Of a DNA stretch of 7,324 nucleotides, positions 1 through 5,195 are shown in pieces (the stretch's first letter is position 1; every line of letters starts with the position of its first letter). Below the pieces are notes generated by a model. That model made no database searches. It was not told the DNA's origin and worked only from the letters and a program-made list of their open reading frames with translations. The position numbers and the translations under genes were made by a program. Source of the stretch: Spirochaetota bacterium (GTDB lineage: Bacteria > Spirochaetota > Spirochaetia > Treponematales > Breznakiellaceae); assembly GCA_023398155.1 (NCBI GenBank), contig JAEWSV010000443.1:1-7324 (forward strand), written 5' to 3'.

Positions 1-715
1 TTACGATGTTCAACAGGAAAGGGAAACGATAGCTGACGAGGAAGATCGTAATGACGATGAAGGTCATGCGCGTTTCGTAGATCAGCCTGAAGGTATCCCG
101 GGCGTAATAATACCCCACGCACGCCACCGTGCTGTAGGTCATCATTCCCACCATCATGAGGATGGTCAGGAGATTCGACCGCTTCGCCAGGTTCGCCCGC
201 AAGATGGCGGGCAGATAGGCGCGGGTTATCCAGACGCCGTACACCCCGGTCTGGATCCAGGATCCGATCGCGTTGATCCTATACAGGGGATCGGTGTCGT
301 AGAGGTATCCCCGATAATCCTCCGGCCGGACGGCGGGGTCCGCGGGGGATCGGCGGAAGAGGACCATCAGGATCGCGACGAGCGCCGGCGCGATGAAATG
401 CGCCAGCATGCGGGGCTTGAAGCGGAAGTCCTGGGTGCCGAGGGACATGAGCCAAAGAAAGGTCAGGGGCAGCAACGAGTACACGAGCGTCGAGGATACG
501 AGGTTCGCGATCGGGAACAGCTCGTGCCAGTTAGGCAGTTCTCGGAAAATGAAGAATTGGTTCGTGACTTGGAACAGGGCCGTATCGAAGAATACCAGCA
601 CGATGAGGTAGTTCCGCCGGTTCTTCTTCACGAGGAGTATCTGGGACAGCCCGAGAAAGAACGAGGTGAGGGCTCCGAACAGGATGATGAATCGATGGAG
701 TTCGGGGTACGACAC
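1..715 (-). CDS. Probable membrane-anchored AraC-family regulator, N-terminal membrane domain (3' end cut by window)
   Basis: Reading the minus strand from a GTG at 713-715 gives 238 open codons to the window edge. The product is a chain of hydrophobic segments: about residues 8-27 (RFIILFGALTSFFLGLSQIL), 38-52, 72-92, 108-122, then segments around 160-175, 190-210 and 218-235. The stretch around residues 72-105, with LVYSLLPLTFLWLMSLGTQ followed by DFRFKPRMLAHFIAP, resembles the membrane region of 7TM-AraC proteins, where a 'GPLLYLYxxSL...F+xRxxHxxHFxP' pattern is usual. In that family a cytoplasmic AraC helix-turn-helix pair follows; here it would lie beyond the window, so the DNA-binding part is not seen. 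GTG is chosen because no ATG precedes it in frame, the first TM helix begins just after it, and a promoter ends right before it. It could instead be another multi-TM sensor, for example a diguanylate cyclase. Confidence 0.6.
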   Translation of the reverse strand, partial: MSYPELHRFIILFGALTSFFLGLSQILLVKKNRRNYLIVLVFFDTALFQVTNQFFIFRELPNWHELFPIANLVSSTLVYSLLPLTFLWLMSLGTQDFRFKPRMLAHFIAPALVAILMVLFRRSPADPAVRPEDYRGYLYDTDPLYRINAIGSWIQTGVYGVWITRAYLPAILRANLAKRSNLLTILMMVGMMTYSTVACVGYYYARDTFRLIYETRMTFIVITIFLVSYRFPFLLNIV

Positions 716-722
716 GGAGCGG

Positions 723-750
723 ATTATACCATGGGGCTCTCGGATGCCTA
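723..750 (-). promoter_or_regulatory. Extended -10 promoter of the AraC-type gene
   Basis: On the minus strand a perfect extended -10, TGGTATAAT, occupies 723-731 (hexamer TATAAT at 723-728). Sixteen bases upstream is a 4/6 match to the -35 consensus, TAGGCA (745-750). The expected start of transcription, about seven bases past the hexamer, falls on or next to the GTG at 713-715. The bases between the -10 and the GTG (CCGCTCC) contain no Shine-Dalgarno sequence, so the transcript is probably leaderless or nearly so. Confidence 0.6.
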
Positions 751-779
751 GCCGGCGGAAAAAAAAGGAAATATATGAA

Positions 780-793
780 GAAGTTATAACTTC
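780..793. repeat. 14-bp perfect palindrome, candidate operator
   Basis: GAAGTTATAACTTC is its own reverse complement across all 14 bases. It lies about 30 bases upstream of the presumed -35 of the AraC-type gene, in an otherwise A/T-rich patch. It is too short and too A/T-rich to be a terminator and has no T-run. A dimeric regulator site is the simplest reading, but no known consensus was matched. Confidence 0.45.
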
Positions 794-805
794 GAAAGCC
801 CGCGC

Positions 806-841
806 CTCCTTGGGCCTGTATAGTACCGCTGTCCCAAGGGG
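806..841 (+). repeat. Stem-loop 1 upstream of the small membrane protein gene
   Basis: CCTCCTTGGG-like left arm (806-814) pairs with CCCAAGGGG (833-841): nine pairs including one G-T wobble, with an 18-base loop. It is followed 14 bases later by a second hairpin. There is no T-run after it, so an intrinsic terminator is unlikely. It may be part of a structured leader RNA or a protein-binding dyad. Confidence 0.4.
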
Positions 842-855
842 CCGAGAGGTGATTC

Positions 856-872
856 CCAGCGGAAACCGCTGG
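856..872 (+). repeat. Stem-loop 2 upstream of the small membrane protein gene
   Basis: CCAGCGG-AAA-CCGCTGG is a perfect seven-pair stem closing a three-base A loop. The following bases (ACTATTTCGC) are not a T-run. Together with the preceding stem-loop it makes a compact two-hairpin unit about 100 bases before the ATG at 971. I do not recognise it as a known riboswitch class. Confidence 0.45.
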
Positions 873-896
873 ACTATTTCGCGCACAACGCCGCCG

Positions 897-920
897 ATTT
901 CAAAATAGCTATTTCAAAAA
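897..920. repeat. Direct repeat with embedded 12-bp palindrome
   Basis: ATTTCAAAA occurs at 897-905 and again at 911-919, a 14-base period, and the junction forms the perfect palindrome AAATAGCTATTT (903-914). It sits about 50 bases upstream of the ATG at 971, where a promoter would be expected, so an operator or A/T-rich promoter element is plausible. Confidence 0.4.
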
Positions 921-970
921 CGCGGTGCTCGATATCGCATTAGCGGGAATACGAACTTCTAGGGGGAACT

Positions 971-1450
971 ATGGCAATTTACGGTTCTACGTGGGAATTT
1001 TCCCATGCCAGCGGCGAGATCACGGAAGCTCGCCAATTGTCCGAAACCCATATTTCGGGGGGCGGGAGCGACATGAACGGTAGAGTCCGGGCGGTCCGGA
1101 GCAGCACGAGCCACTTCAACCGCTGCCGGATCAAGTGGGAAAACGGCAAAGAAGGATTCGTGGACCTGATGGGCTCGTTCTCCGTCGGCGACAAGGTGAC
1201 GCTGGTGTACGCCAACGGCCTGGCGGTCGCCGAATACAACCGCGCGACGGAAGATACCAGTCTGCGGCAGGTAGCTCGGATAGACAAGATCCTGCCCAAG
1301 TTCGTCATCCCGGCCTCCATCGGGGGCGTAGTCCTCATCTTCGTCATGGGGATCGGATTGCTGGTGCTCATCGGACTCCTCATCTACGTCGCCTTGCTCA
1401 TGAAGGAGATGAAATCCCAGGTCCTCGCCTACCTGGAACAGCTAAAATAG
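971..1450 (+). CDS. Small membrane protein of unknown function
   Basis: This 159-residue protein is not assigned to a named family. Residues 1-105 are soluble and beta-rich in character, with a glycine cluster HISGGGSD (27-34), then a segment GRVRAVRSSTSHFNRCRIKW (37-56) and an alternating hydrophobic stretch FSVGDKVTLVYANG (70-83) that looks like a small barrel. Residues 111-144 are strongly hydrophobic and contain one long helix or two short ones (IGGVVLIFVMGIGLLVLIG). A short charged tail KEMKSQVLAYLEQLK follows. No signal peptide is seen, so the soluble part is probably cytoplasmic. The ATG is preceded by a G-rich Shine-Dalgarno (GGGGG, 962-966, four bases away). A strong terminator follows directly, and the gene has no operon partner, so it appears to be a single-gene transcript. 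The opposite-strand frame over the same region lacks start signals. Confidence 0.75.
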   Translation: MAIYGSTWEFSHASGEITEARQLSETHISGGGSDMNGRVRAVRSSTSHFNRCRIKWENGKEGFVDLMGSFSVGDKVTLVYANGLAVAEYNRATEDTSLRQVARIDKILPKFVIPASIGGVVLIFVMGIGLLVLIGLLIYVALLMKEMKSQVLAYLEQLK

Positions 1451-1476
1451 CGGATCGGTCACTTGTTTTTCCCTGA

Positions 1477-1508
1477 GCCCCCGACGCCTGAGTCGGGGGC
1501 TTTTCTTT
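1477..1508 (+). terminator. Intrinsic terminator after the small membrane protein gene
   Basis: GCCCCCGAC (1477-1485) and GTCGGGGGC (1492-1500) form a perfect nine-pair stem around the six-base loop GCCTGA, directly followed by TTTTCTTT. This is a textbook rho-independent terminator. It lies 27 bases after the TAG of the upstream gene and separates it from the transketolase operon. Confidence 0.93.
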
Positions 1509-1565
1509 GAGCGGAACGCGCGCTCGCGGGATTCATGCGGAGCGAACCTTGGAGGTGTAATTTTC

Positions 1566-1594
1566 TTGACCAGAATTGTCATATAAGATATCAT
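1566..1594 (+). promoter_or_regulatory. Sigma70-type promoter of the transketolase operon
   Basis: TTGACC (1566-1571, 5/6 match to the -35) is separated by 17 bases from TATCAT (1589-1594, 5/6 match to the -10). Transcription would start near 1601, giving a leader of about 20 bases that contains the Shine-Dalgarno GGAGG (1611-1615) six bases before the ATG at 1622. Confidence 0.75.
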
Positions 1595-1621
1595 ACAACT
1601 AACAAGTTTTGGAGGCGGGCC

Positions 1622-2482
1622 ATGATACGCGAGGCGCAGGTTCTGGAACTCCAGAGGATAGCTCTGCAACTCCGCCGCGACGTGGTGGAGATGGTGGGCG
1701 TAGGTCGGCCGGGCCATCTCGGCGGAGCCTGCTCGTTGGCGGACATCGTGGCGGCGCTCTACTTCCACGTCATGAAGCTCAACGCGGCGGATCCCAAGGA
1801 CCCGGCGCGGGACAGGTTCATCCTGAGCAAGGGGCACGTGGCGCTTATTCAATACGCCGCCCTCGCCGAGCTCGGGTACTTCCCCAGGAGCGACTTCAAG
1901 GACATGAAGGCGATCGGCTGTCACCTCCAAGGGCATCCCGACCTCAAGACTCCGGGGCTGGAGGCGGTGACCGGCTCGTTGGGGCAGGGACTGTCGATCG
2001 GCCTGGGCATGGCCCTCGCGTTGAGGATCGACGATAAGCCGAATCGGGTCTTCGTGGCGATGGGCGACGGCGAGCTCTCCGAAGGCCAGCTTTGGGAGGC
2101 CGCCATGGCCGCCCGGAAATTCGCCGTCGACAACCTCGTCGGGATCATCGACTGCAACAGGATCCAAGCATCGGGTCCCACCTGCGAGATCTTCGATATC
2201 CCCGACATCCCCCGGAAATGGGAGGCCTTCGGGTGGCACGTCATCAATATCGACGGCCACGACATTCCGCAGATCGTCGCGGCATTAGAGGAGGCCGAAA
2301 CGGTCAAGGGCCGACCCACGGCCATCGTCGCCCGGACCGTCAAGGGCAAGGGCATCTCCTTCGCCGAGAATAACCCCGCCTTCCACAACGGAGTTCTCAC
2401 CGAAGATCTCTACCGGAAGGCGATGGCCGATCTCGACGCCCTGGGCGCCGAGATCCCGACCTCCCTGAGGACCATAGCATGA
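1622..2482 (+). CDS. Transketolase, N-terminal (thiamine diphosphate-binding) subunit
   Basis: This is half of a split transketolase, which moves two-carbon ketol units between sugar phosphates in the cytoplasmic non-oxidative pentose phosphate pathway. The 286 residues match the usual N-subunit length. Visible motifs are GHLGG (31-35), SKGH (69-72), TGSLGQGLS (117-125), the thiamine diphosphate/Mg motif starting GDGELSEGQLWEA (148-160) and ending DCN (177-179), and TVKGKG (239-244). GHLGG replaces the commoner GHPGG. The frame is open upstream to an ATG at 1535, but the promoter (1566-1594) lies inside that extension, the extra 29 residues look non-coding, and GGAGG stands six bases before the ATG at 1622. 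Its TGA overlaps the start of the C-terminal half by four bases. A role in a dedicated sugar pathway rather than housekeeping cannot be excluded. Confidence 0.95.
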   Translation: MIREAQVLELQRIALQLRRDVVEMVGVGRPGHLGGACSLADIVAALYFHVMKLNAADPKDPARDRFILSKGHVALIQYAALAELGYFPRSDFKDMKAIGCHLQGHPDLKTPGLEAVTGSLGQGLSIGLGMALALRIDDKPNRVFVAMGDGELSEGQLWEAAMAARKFAVDNLVGIIDCNRIQASGPTCEIFDIPDIPRKWEAFGWHVINIDGHDIPQIVAALEEAETVKGRPTAIVARTVKGKGISFAENNPAFHNGVLTEDLYRKAMADLDALGAEIPTSLRTIA

Positions 2483-3435
2483 TGCGGATACCGGAGACCA
2501 AGAGCCTGCGGGAGGCCTACGGCCAGAGCCTCGTTGAACTCGGCCGACGCGACAAGCGGGTCGTGGTCCTGGAGGCCGATCTGGGGAAATCCACCCGGAC
2601 CGTCCTATTCCAGGGCGAGTTCCCCGACCGCTTCTTCGAGATGGGGATAGCCGAGCAGAACATGACCTCCACGGCGGCGGGGTTCGCCCTGGCCGGTATG
2701 ATCCCCTTCGTGAACTCTTTCGCCATCTTCGCCACGGGCAGGGCCTTCGACCAGATGCGCAACTCGATCTGCGTTCCCGGCCTCAAGGCGCGGATCTGCG
2801 GTTCCTCGTCGGGCCTCTCGGACTACGGCGACGGCAAGACCCACCAGTCCATAGAGGACCTGTCCATAGTCCGGGCCCTGCCGCACATGACGGTCCTCGC
2901 TCCGGCGGACGCCGTCGAGGTGGTTAAGATGATGGACGCCATTCTCGGCATCGAAGGCCCCGTCTATCTCAGGATCAACCGCAACGACCTGCCGACGGTC
3001 ACTCCCGAGGCCGAGCCGTGGGTTCCCGGCAAGGTCTGGCGGTTGCGGGAAGGGAAGGACGCCGCGGTCTTCGCCAACGGGGTGATGGTTTCCCGGGCCT
3101 TGGAGGCCGCTGGAATCCTCGCGGCCGAGGGGATCGAGGTCCGGGTGCTCAACGTCAGCACGGTCAAACCGATAGACGGGGAGGCGGTGGCGGCCGCGGC
3201 TCGGGGAATGCGGGGCCTCGTGACCGCGGAGGAGGGCAACATCCTCGGCGGCGTCGGCTCGGCCGTCCTCGAGGCGCTGCGGAGCGAACCCCACGCGGCC
3301 GTAGAGATGGTAGGCGTCCAGGACAGCTTCGGTATCTCGGCGCGCGGCTATGACGAGATTCTGGAAAAATACGGCCTTACGTCCGCCGCGATCGTGAGCG
3401 CGGTGAAAAAGTCCCTGGCGAAGGCCGCGCGTTGA
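2479..3435 (+). CDS. Transketolase, C-terminal (pyrimidine-binding plus C-domain) subunit
   Basis: This 318-residue protein completes the split transketolase. It holds the pyrimidine-binding domain, about residues 8-175, with MGIAEQN (55-61), whose Glu59 is the conserved glutamate that activates the thiamine ring, and SDYGDGKTHQSIED (114-127), including a substrate-phosphate-region histidine, His122. The C-terminal transketolase domain (about 185-310) carries LNVSTVKPID (224-233) and EEGNILGGVGSAV (251-263). The start overlaps the previous gene as ATGA, and two tandem ATGs (2479 and 2482) are possible; a GAGG at 2467-2470 serves either. The overlap implies translational coupling and equal subunit output, as expected for an alpha2-beta2 complex. 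The related 1-deoxyxylulose-5-phosphate synthase is a single longer chain, so it is not favoured. The gene ends 45 bases from the convergent chemoreceptor gene. Confidence 0.95.
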   Translation: MMRIPETKSLREAYGQSLVELGRRDKRVVVLEADLGKSTRTVLFQGEFPDRFFEMGIAEQNMTSTAAGFALAGMIPFVNSFAIFATGRAFDQMRNSICVPGLKARICGSSSGLSDYGDGKTHQSIEDLSIVRALPHMTVLAPADAVEVVKMMDAILGIEGPVYLRINRNDLPTVTPEAEPWVPGKVWRLREGKDAAVFANGVMVSRALEAAGILAAEGIEVRVLNVSTVKPIDGEAVAAAARGMRGLVTAEEGNILGGVGSAVLEALRSEPHAAVEMVGVQDSFGISARGYDEILEKYGLTSAAIVSAVKKSLAKAAR

Positions 3436-3437
3436 TC

Positions 3438-3482
3438 GAAGCCGGCTGCCGAACGCGGAGCGGCGGCCGTGCCGGCGGCTTC
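3438..3482. terminator. GC-rich inverted repeat between convergent genes (possible weak terminator)
   Basis: GAAGCCGGC (3438-3446) and GCCGGCGGCTTC (3471-3482) pair as GAAGCC/GGCTTC plus GGC/GCC with a three-base bulge. The dyad fills the gap between the converging transketolase and chemoreceptor genes and overlaps the chemoreceptor's stop codon. No T-run follows on either strand, so it would be at best a weak or factor-dependent end, or simply a GC-rich coincidence. Confidence 0.3.
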
Positions 3483-5106
3483 AGCTCTTGAGGCCGGAAA
3501 TAGCCTCGTCCAGGGCCACCATGCAGCTTCCGCTGCGGCTCCCGAGCTGCCGGACGACGGCCGAACGCTCCAGTATCGCGTTGAAGAGCGCGGCTATGCG
3601 TTCCAGGTCGCGCTGGGCTTCCAGGGTCAGGCGCCGCACCGAATCGATGGCCGCGTTGTTCCCGGCTACCTTGGAATCGACCGCGCTTATGGACGCGGCC
3701 ATGCCGGAGGAACTGTCCACGACGGCCGTGACGGACCGGTCTATATCGGCGGTGCCGCCGCCGAGATCCTTGAGCCCGGCGACGATCTCCGAGAAGGCGC
3801 GTTCCGTTTCGGCCGTGCGTTGGCTGATCTCGGCGAAAGCCGATCCGATTCCTCCGTTAGCCTCGTTCGCCGTTCCCAGATCCTCCATGAACGACTTGAG
3901 TCCGGCCGTGATGGCCTGGATGTTTTCCGCGGTTTCTTCGGCCAGGCGCCTGATCTCCTCGGCAACGACGCTGAACCCCTTGCCGCTTTCCCCGGCGTGG
4001 GCGGCTTCTATGGCGGCGTTCATGGCCAAGAGGTTCGTCTGGCTCGCGATCCCGGTGATGACGTCTACGATGGACATCAGGGAGTCGGCGTTCCCGGAGA
4101 GCCTGGCCATGGATTCCGAGGAGAGATCGGCGGCTTCTTCGCCGCGGGAAATGCTTTCGGTAAGGCTCTCCACGCTCCGGCCGCTGCGCTCGGAAACCGC
4201 GGACATGCCTTGTATGGAGGCGGTCATCTGGTTCACCGCGGCGGAGGCCTGTACGGAGATGTTGCGGTAGGCGGCGCCCGAGGCGTCCAGATCGGAACTG
4301 GCCGCGACGATTTGGTCGTTCGCGGCCTTGGCGTCGCCGATGTCCTTGGAGAGCGAGTCCAGCCTCTCTTGGGTGGATTTGATGCCGAGCTTTATTTCGG
4401 CGAGGCTGTCCTCCATCGCCGTAGCCGCCGACAAGAGCCGGTCGCCGACGTCGAGCCCGTCGCGGACCGTGGAGACGGCATCCTCGATCCGCTTCATCTT
4501 CGCGGCCGCGGCGTCGGCGTTCATCCTCAGCTGCATAGTATAGGAATTCATCAAGCTGACTAAGGAAAAGGCCGAAATGCCGGTGATCGCCATGCCGATG
4601 GACCCGTTCACGAAACCGGTCGCGGTTGCCGCGCTGATCCCGCTCGATTTCCGCACGATGAGGAGGGTCGCCACGTTGTTCAGGACGAAGAGGGCGACCG
4701 CGAACGGAACGTGCCTCCGTTCGCCGAAGGCGGCGACGAAAACGATGACGTACAGCATGTAATAGATGTAGGCGGTGAAGGCGGTTTCGGGATCGGTTAT
4801 TGCGCCGTAGATGCGTACCGCCGAAATGATCACGACGGTGCTGATAAGATAGGAATAGATCGCCGCCTTGAGGCGGCCCGCGCGCAGCAAGACCAGGCTA
4901 ACGCACACGAGGACGGCGATGCCCAGCGCGCCCAGGCTGCCCCGAAGCGTCACTTCCGGAGACATGCCGAGGGCCCCGTAGCCTGCGGGAATCAAGGTGA
5001 GCAGGAGTAGCATGAGAAAACTGTAGTACAGGTAGATCCGCGCTTTGTTGCGCTCGACGAAGTCATGGTCCGCGTATTTTGAAAGGAAGAACGAATTGAT
5101 GCCCAT
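3481..5106 (-). CDS. Methyl-accepting chemotaxis protein with six-TM input and no periplasmic domain
   Basis: A 541-residue chemoreceptor that would form trimers of dimers with CheW and CheA. Six hydrophobic helices fill the N-terminus (about 25-46, 57-76, 82-100, 110-128, 133-151, 164-188) with only short loops between them, so there is no ligand-binding periplasmic domain. No clear HAMP domain is visible between TM6 and the coiled coil. A long alpha-helical coiled coil (about 190-515) contains the conserved hairpin tip, including GIASQTNLLAMNAAIEAAHA (352-371) and GFSVVAEEIRRLAEETAE (377-394). These make the family call secure. The ATG at 5104-5106 has only a G-rich, weak Shine-Dalgarno upstream. 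The gene is downstream of, and in the same direction as, the six-TM histidine kinase. Ligand unknown; with no outside domain, membrane state, redox or cytoplasmic cues are possible. Confidence 0.93.
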   Translation of the reverse strand: MGINSFFLSKYADHDFVERNKARIYLYYSFLMLLLLTLIPAGYGALGMSPEVTLRGSLGALGIAVLVCVSLVLLRAGRLKAAIYSYLISTVVIISAVRIYGAITDPETAFTAYIYYMLYVIVFVAAFGERRHVPFAVALFVLNNVATLLIVRKSSGISAATATGFVNGSIGMAITGISAFSLVSLMNSYTMQLRMNADAAAAKMKRIEDAVSTVRDGLDVGDRLLSAATAMEDSLAEIKLGIKSTQERLDSLSKDIGDAKAANDQIVAASSDLDASGAAYRNISVQASAAVNQMTASIQGMSAVSERSGRSVESLTESISRGEEAADLSSESMARLSGNADSLMSIVDVITGIASQTNLLAMNAAIEAAHAGESGKGFSVVAEEIRRLAEETAENIQAITAGLKSFMEDLGTANEANGGIGSAFAEISQRTAETERAFSEIVAGLKDLGGGTADIDRSVTAVVDSSSGMAASISAVDSKVAGNNAAIDSVRRLTLEAQRDLERIAALFNAILERSAVVRQLGSRSGSCMVALDEAISGLKS

Positions 5107-5134
5107 TGCGCCCCCGCGACTTGATTTTTTGGTG

Positions 5135-5171
5135 TTGCGTAATCGCCCTTAAAATATAGATGATAACGCAA
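5135..5171 (-). promoter_or_regulatory. Inverted repeat around a candidate -10 box of the chemoreceptor gene
   Basis: TTGCGTAATC (5135-5144) and GATAACGCAA (5162-5171) form an inverted repeat matching in 9 of 10 positions with a 17-base spacer. Between the arms, on the minus strand, lies TATATT (5153-5158), a 5/6 match to a -10. No good -35 was seen at 16-18 bases upstream. The layout suits a repressor or activator controlling the chemoreceptor gene, whose ATG lies about 46 bases downstream of the -10. It is not a terminator for the kinase because no T-run follows on the minus strand. Confidence 0.45.
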
Positions 5172-5195
5172 ACGATTGCTATGATTCGGGGCGTT

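Larger units (their letters stand above)
716..970. other. Divergent intergenic region rich in dyad symmetry
   Basis: This 255-base spacer separates the minus-strand AraC-type gene from the plus-strand membrane protein gene. It holds the AraC promoter, an A/T-rich tract (757-778), a 14-base palindrome (780-793), two tandem hairpins (806-841 and 856-872) and a 12-base palindrome inside direct repeats (897-920). No convincing ORF was found: the 80-codon reading frame at 666-908 runs antisense to the AraC-type gene start and through the dyads. No well-formed sigma70 promoter for the downstream gene could be identified. Confidence 0.6.

Noticed and set aside
806..872. Known riboswitch or small RNA (fluoride, THF, TPP, SRP) at the tandem hairpins
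   Set aside because: None of the consensus elements I know for these classes fits; left as an unassigned structured region.
398..908. Plus-strand frames of 72-117 codons over the AraC-type gene and spacer
   Set aside because: They are charged, low-complexity antisense products of a hydrophobic gene. The minus strand gives a coherent multi-TM protein with a promoter.
1442..2260. 272-codon open frame on the minus strand over the transketolase N-subunit
   Set aside because: It is antisense to a strongly conserved enzyme gene and crosses its promoter and the upstream terminator. No recognisable motifs.
3469..4563. 364-codon open frame on the plus strand, opposite the chemoreceptor gene
   Set aside because: It is antisense to a clear chemoreceptor and arises from GC-rich codon bias. 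The product is glycine- and arginine-rich low-complexity, with no family resemblance or ribosome site.
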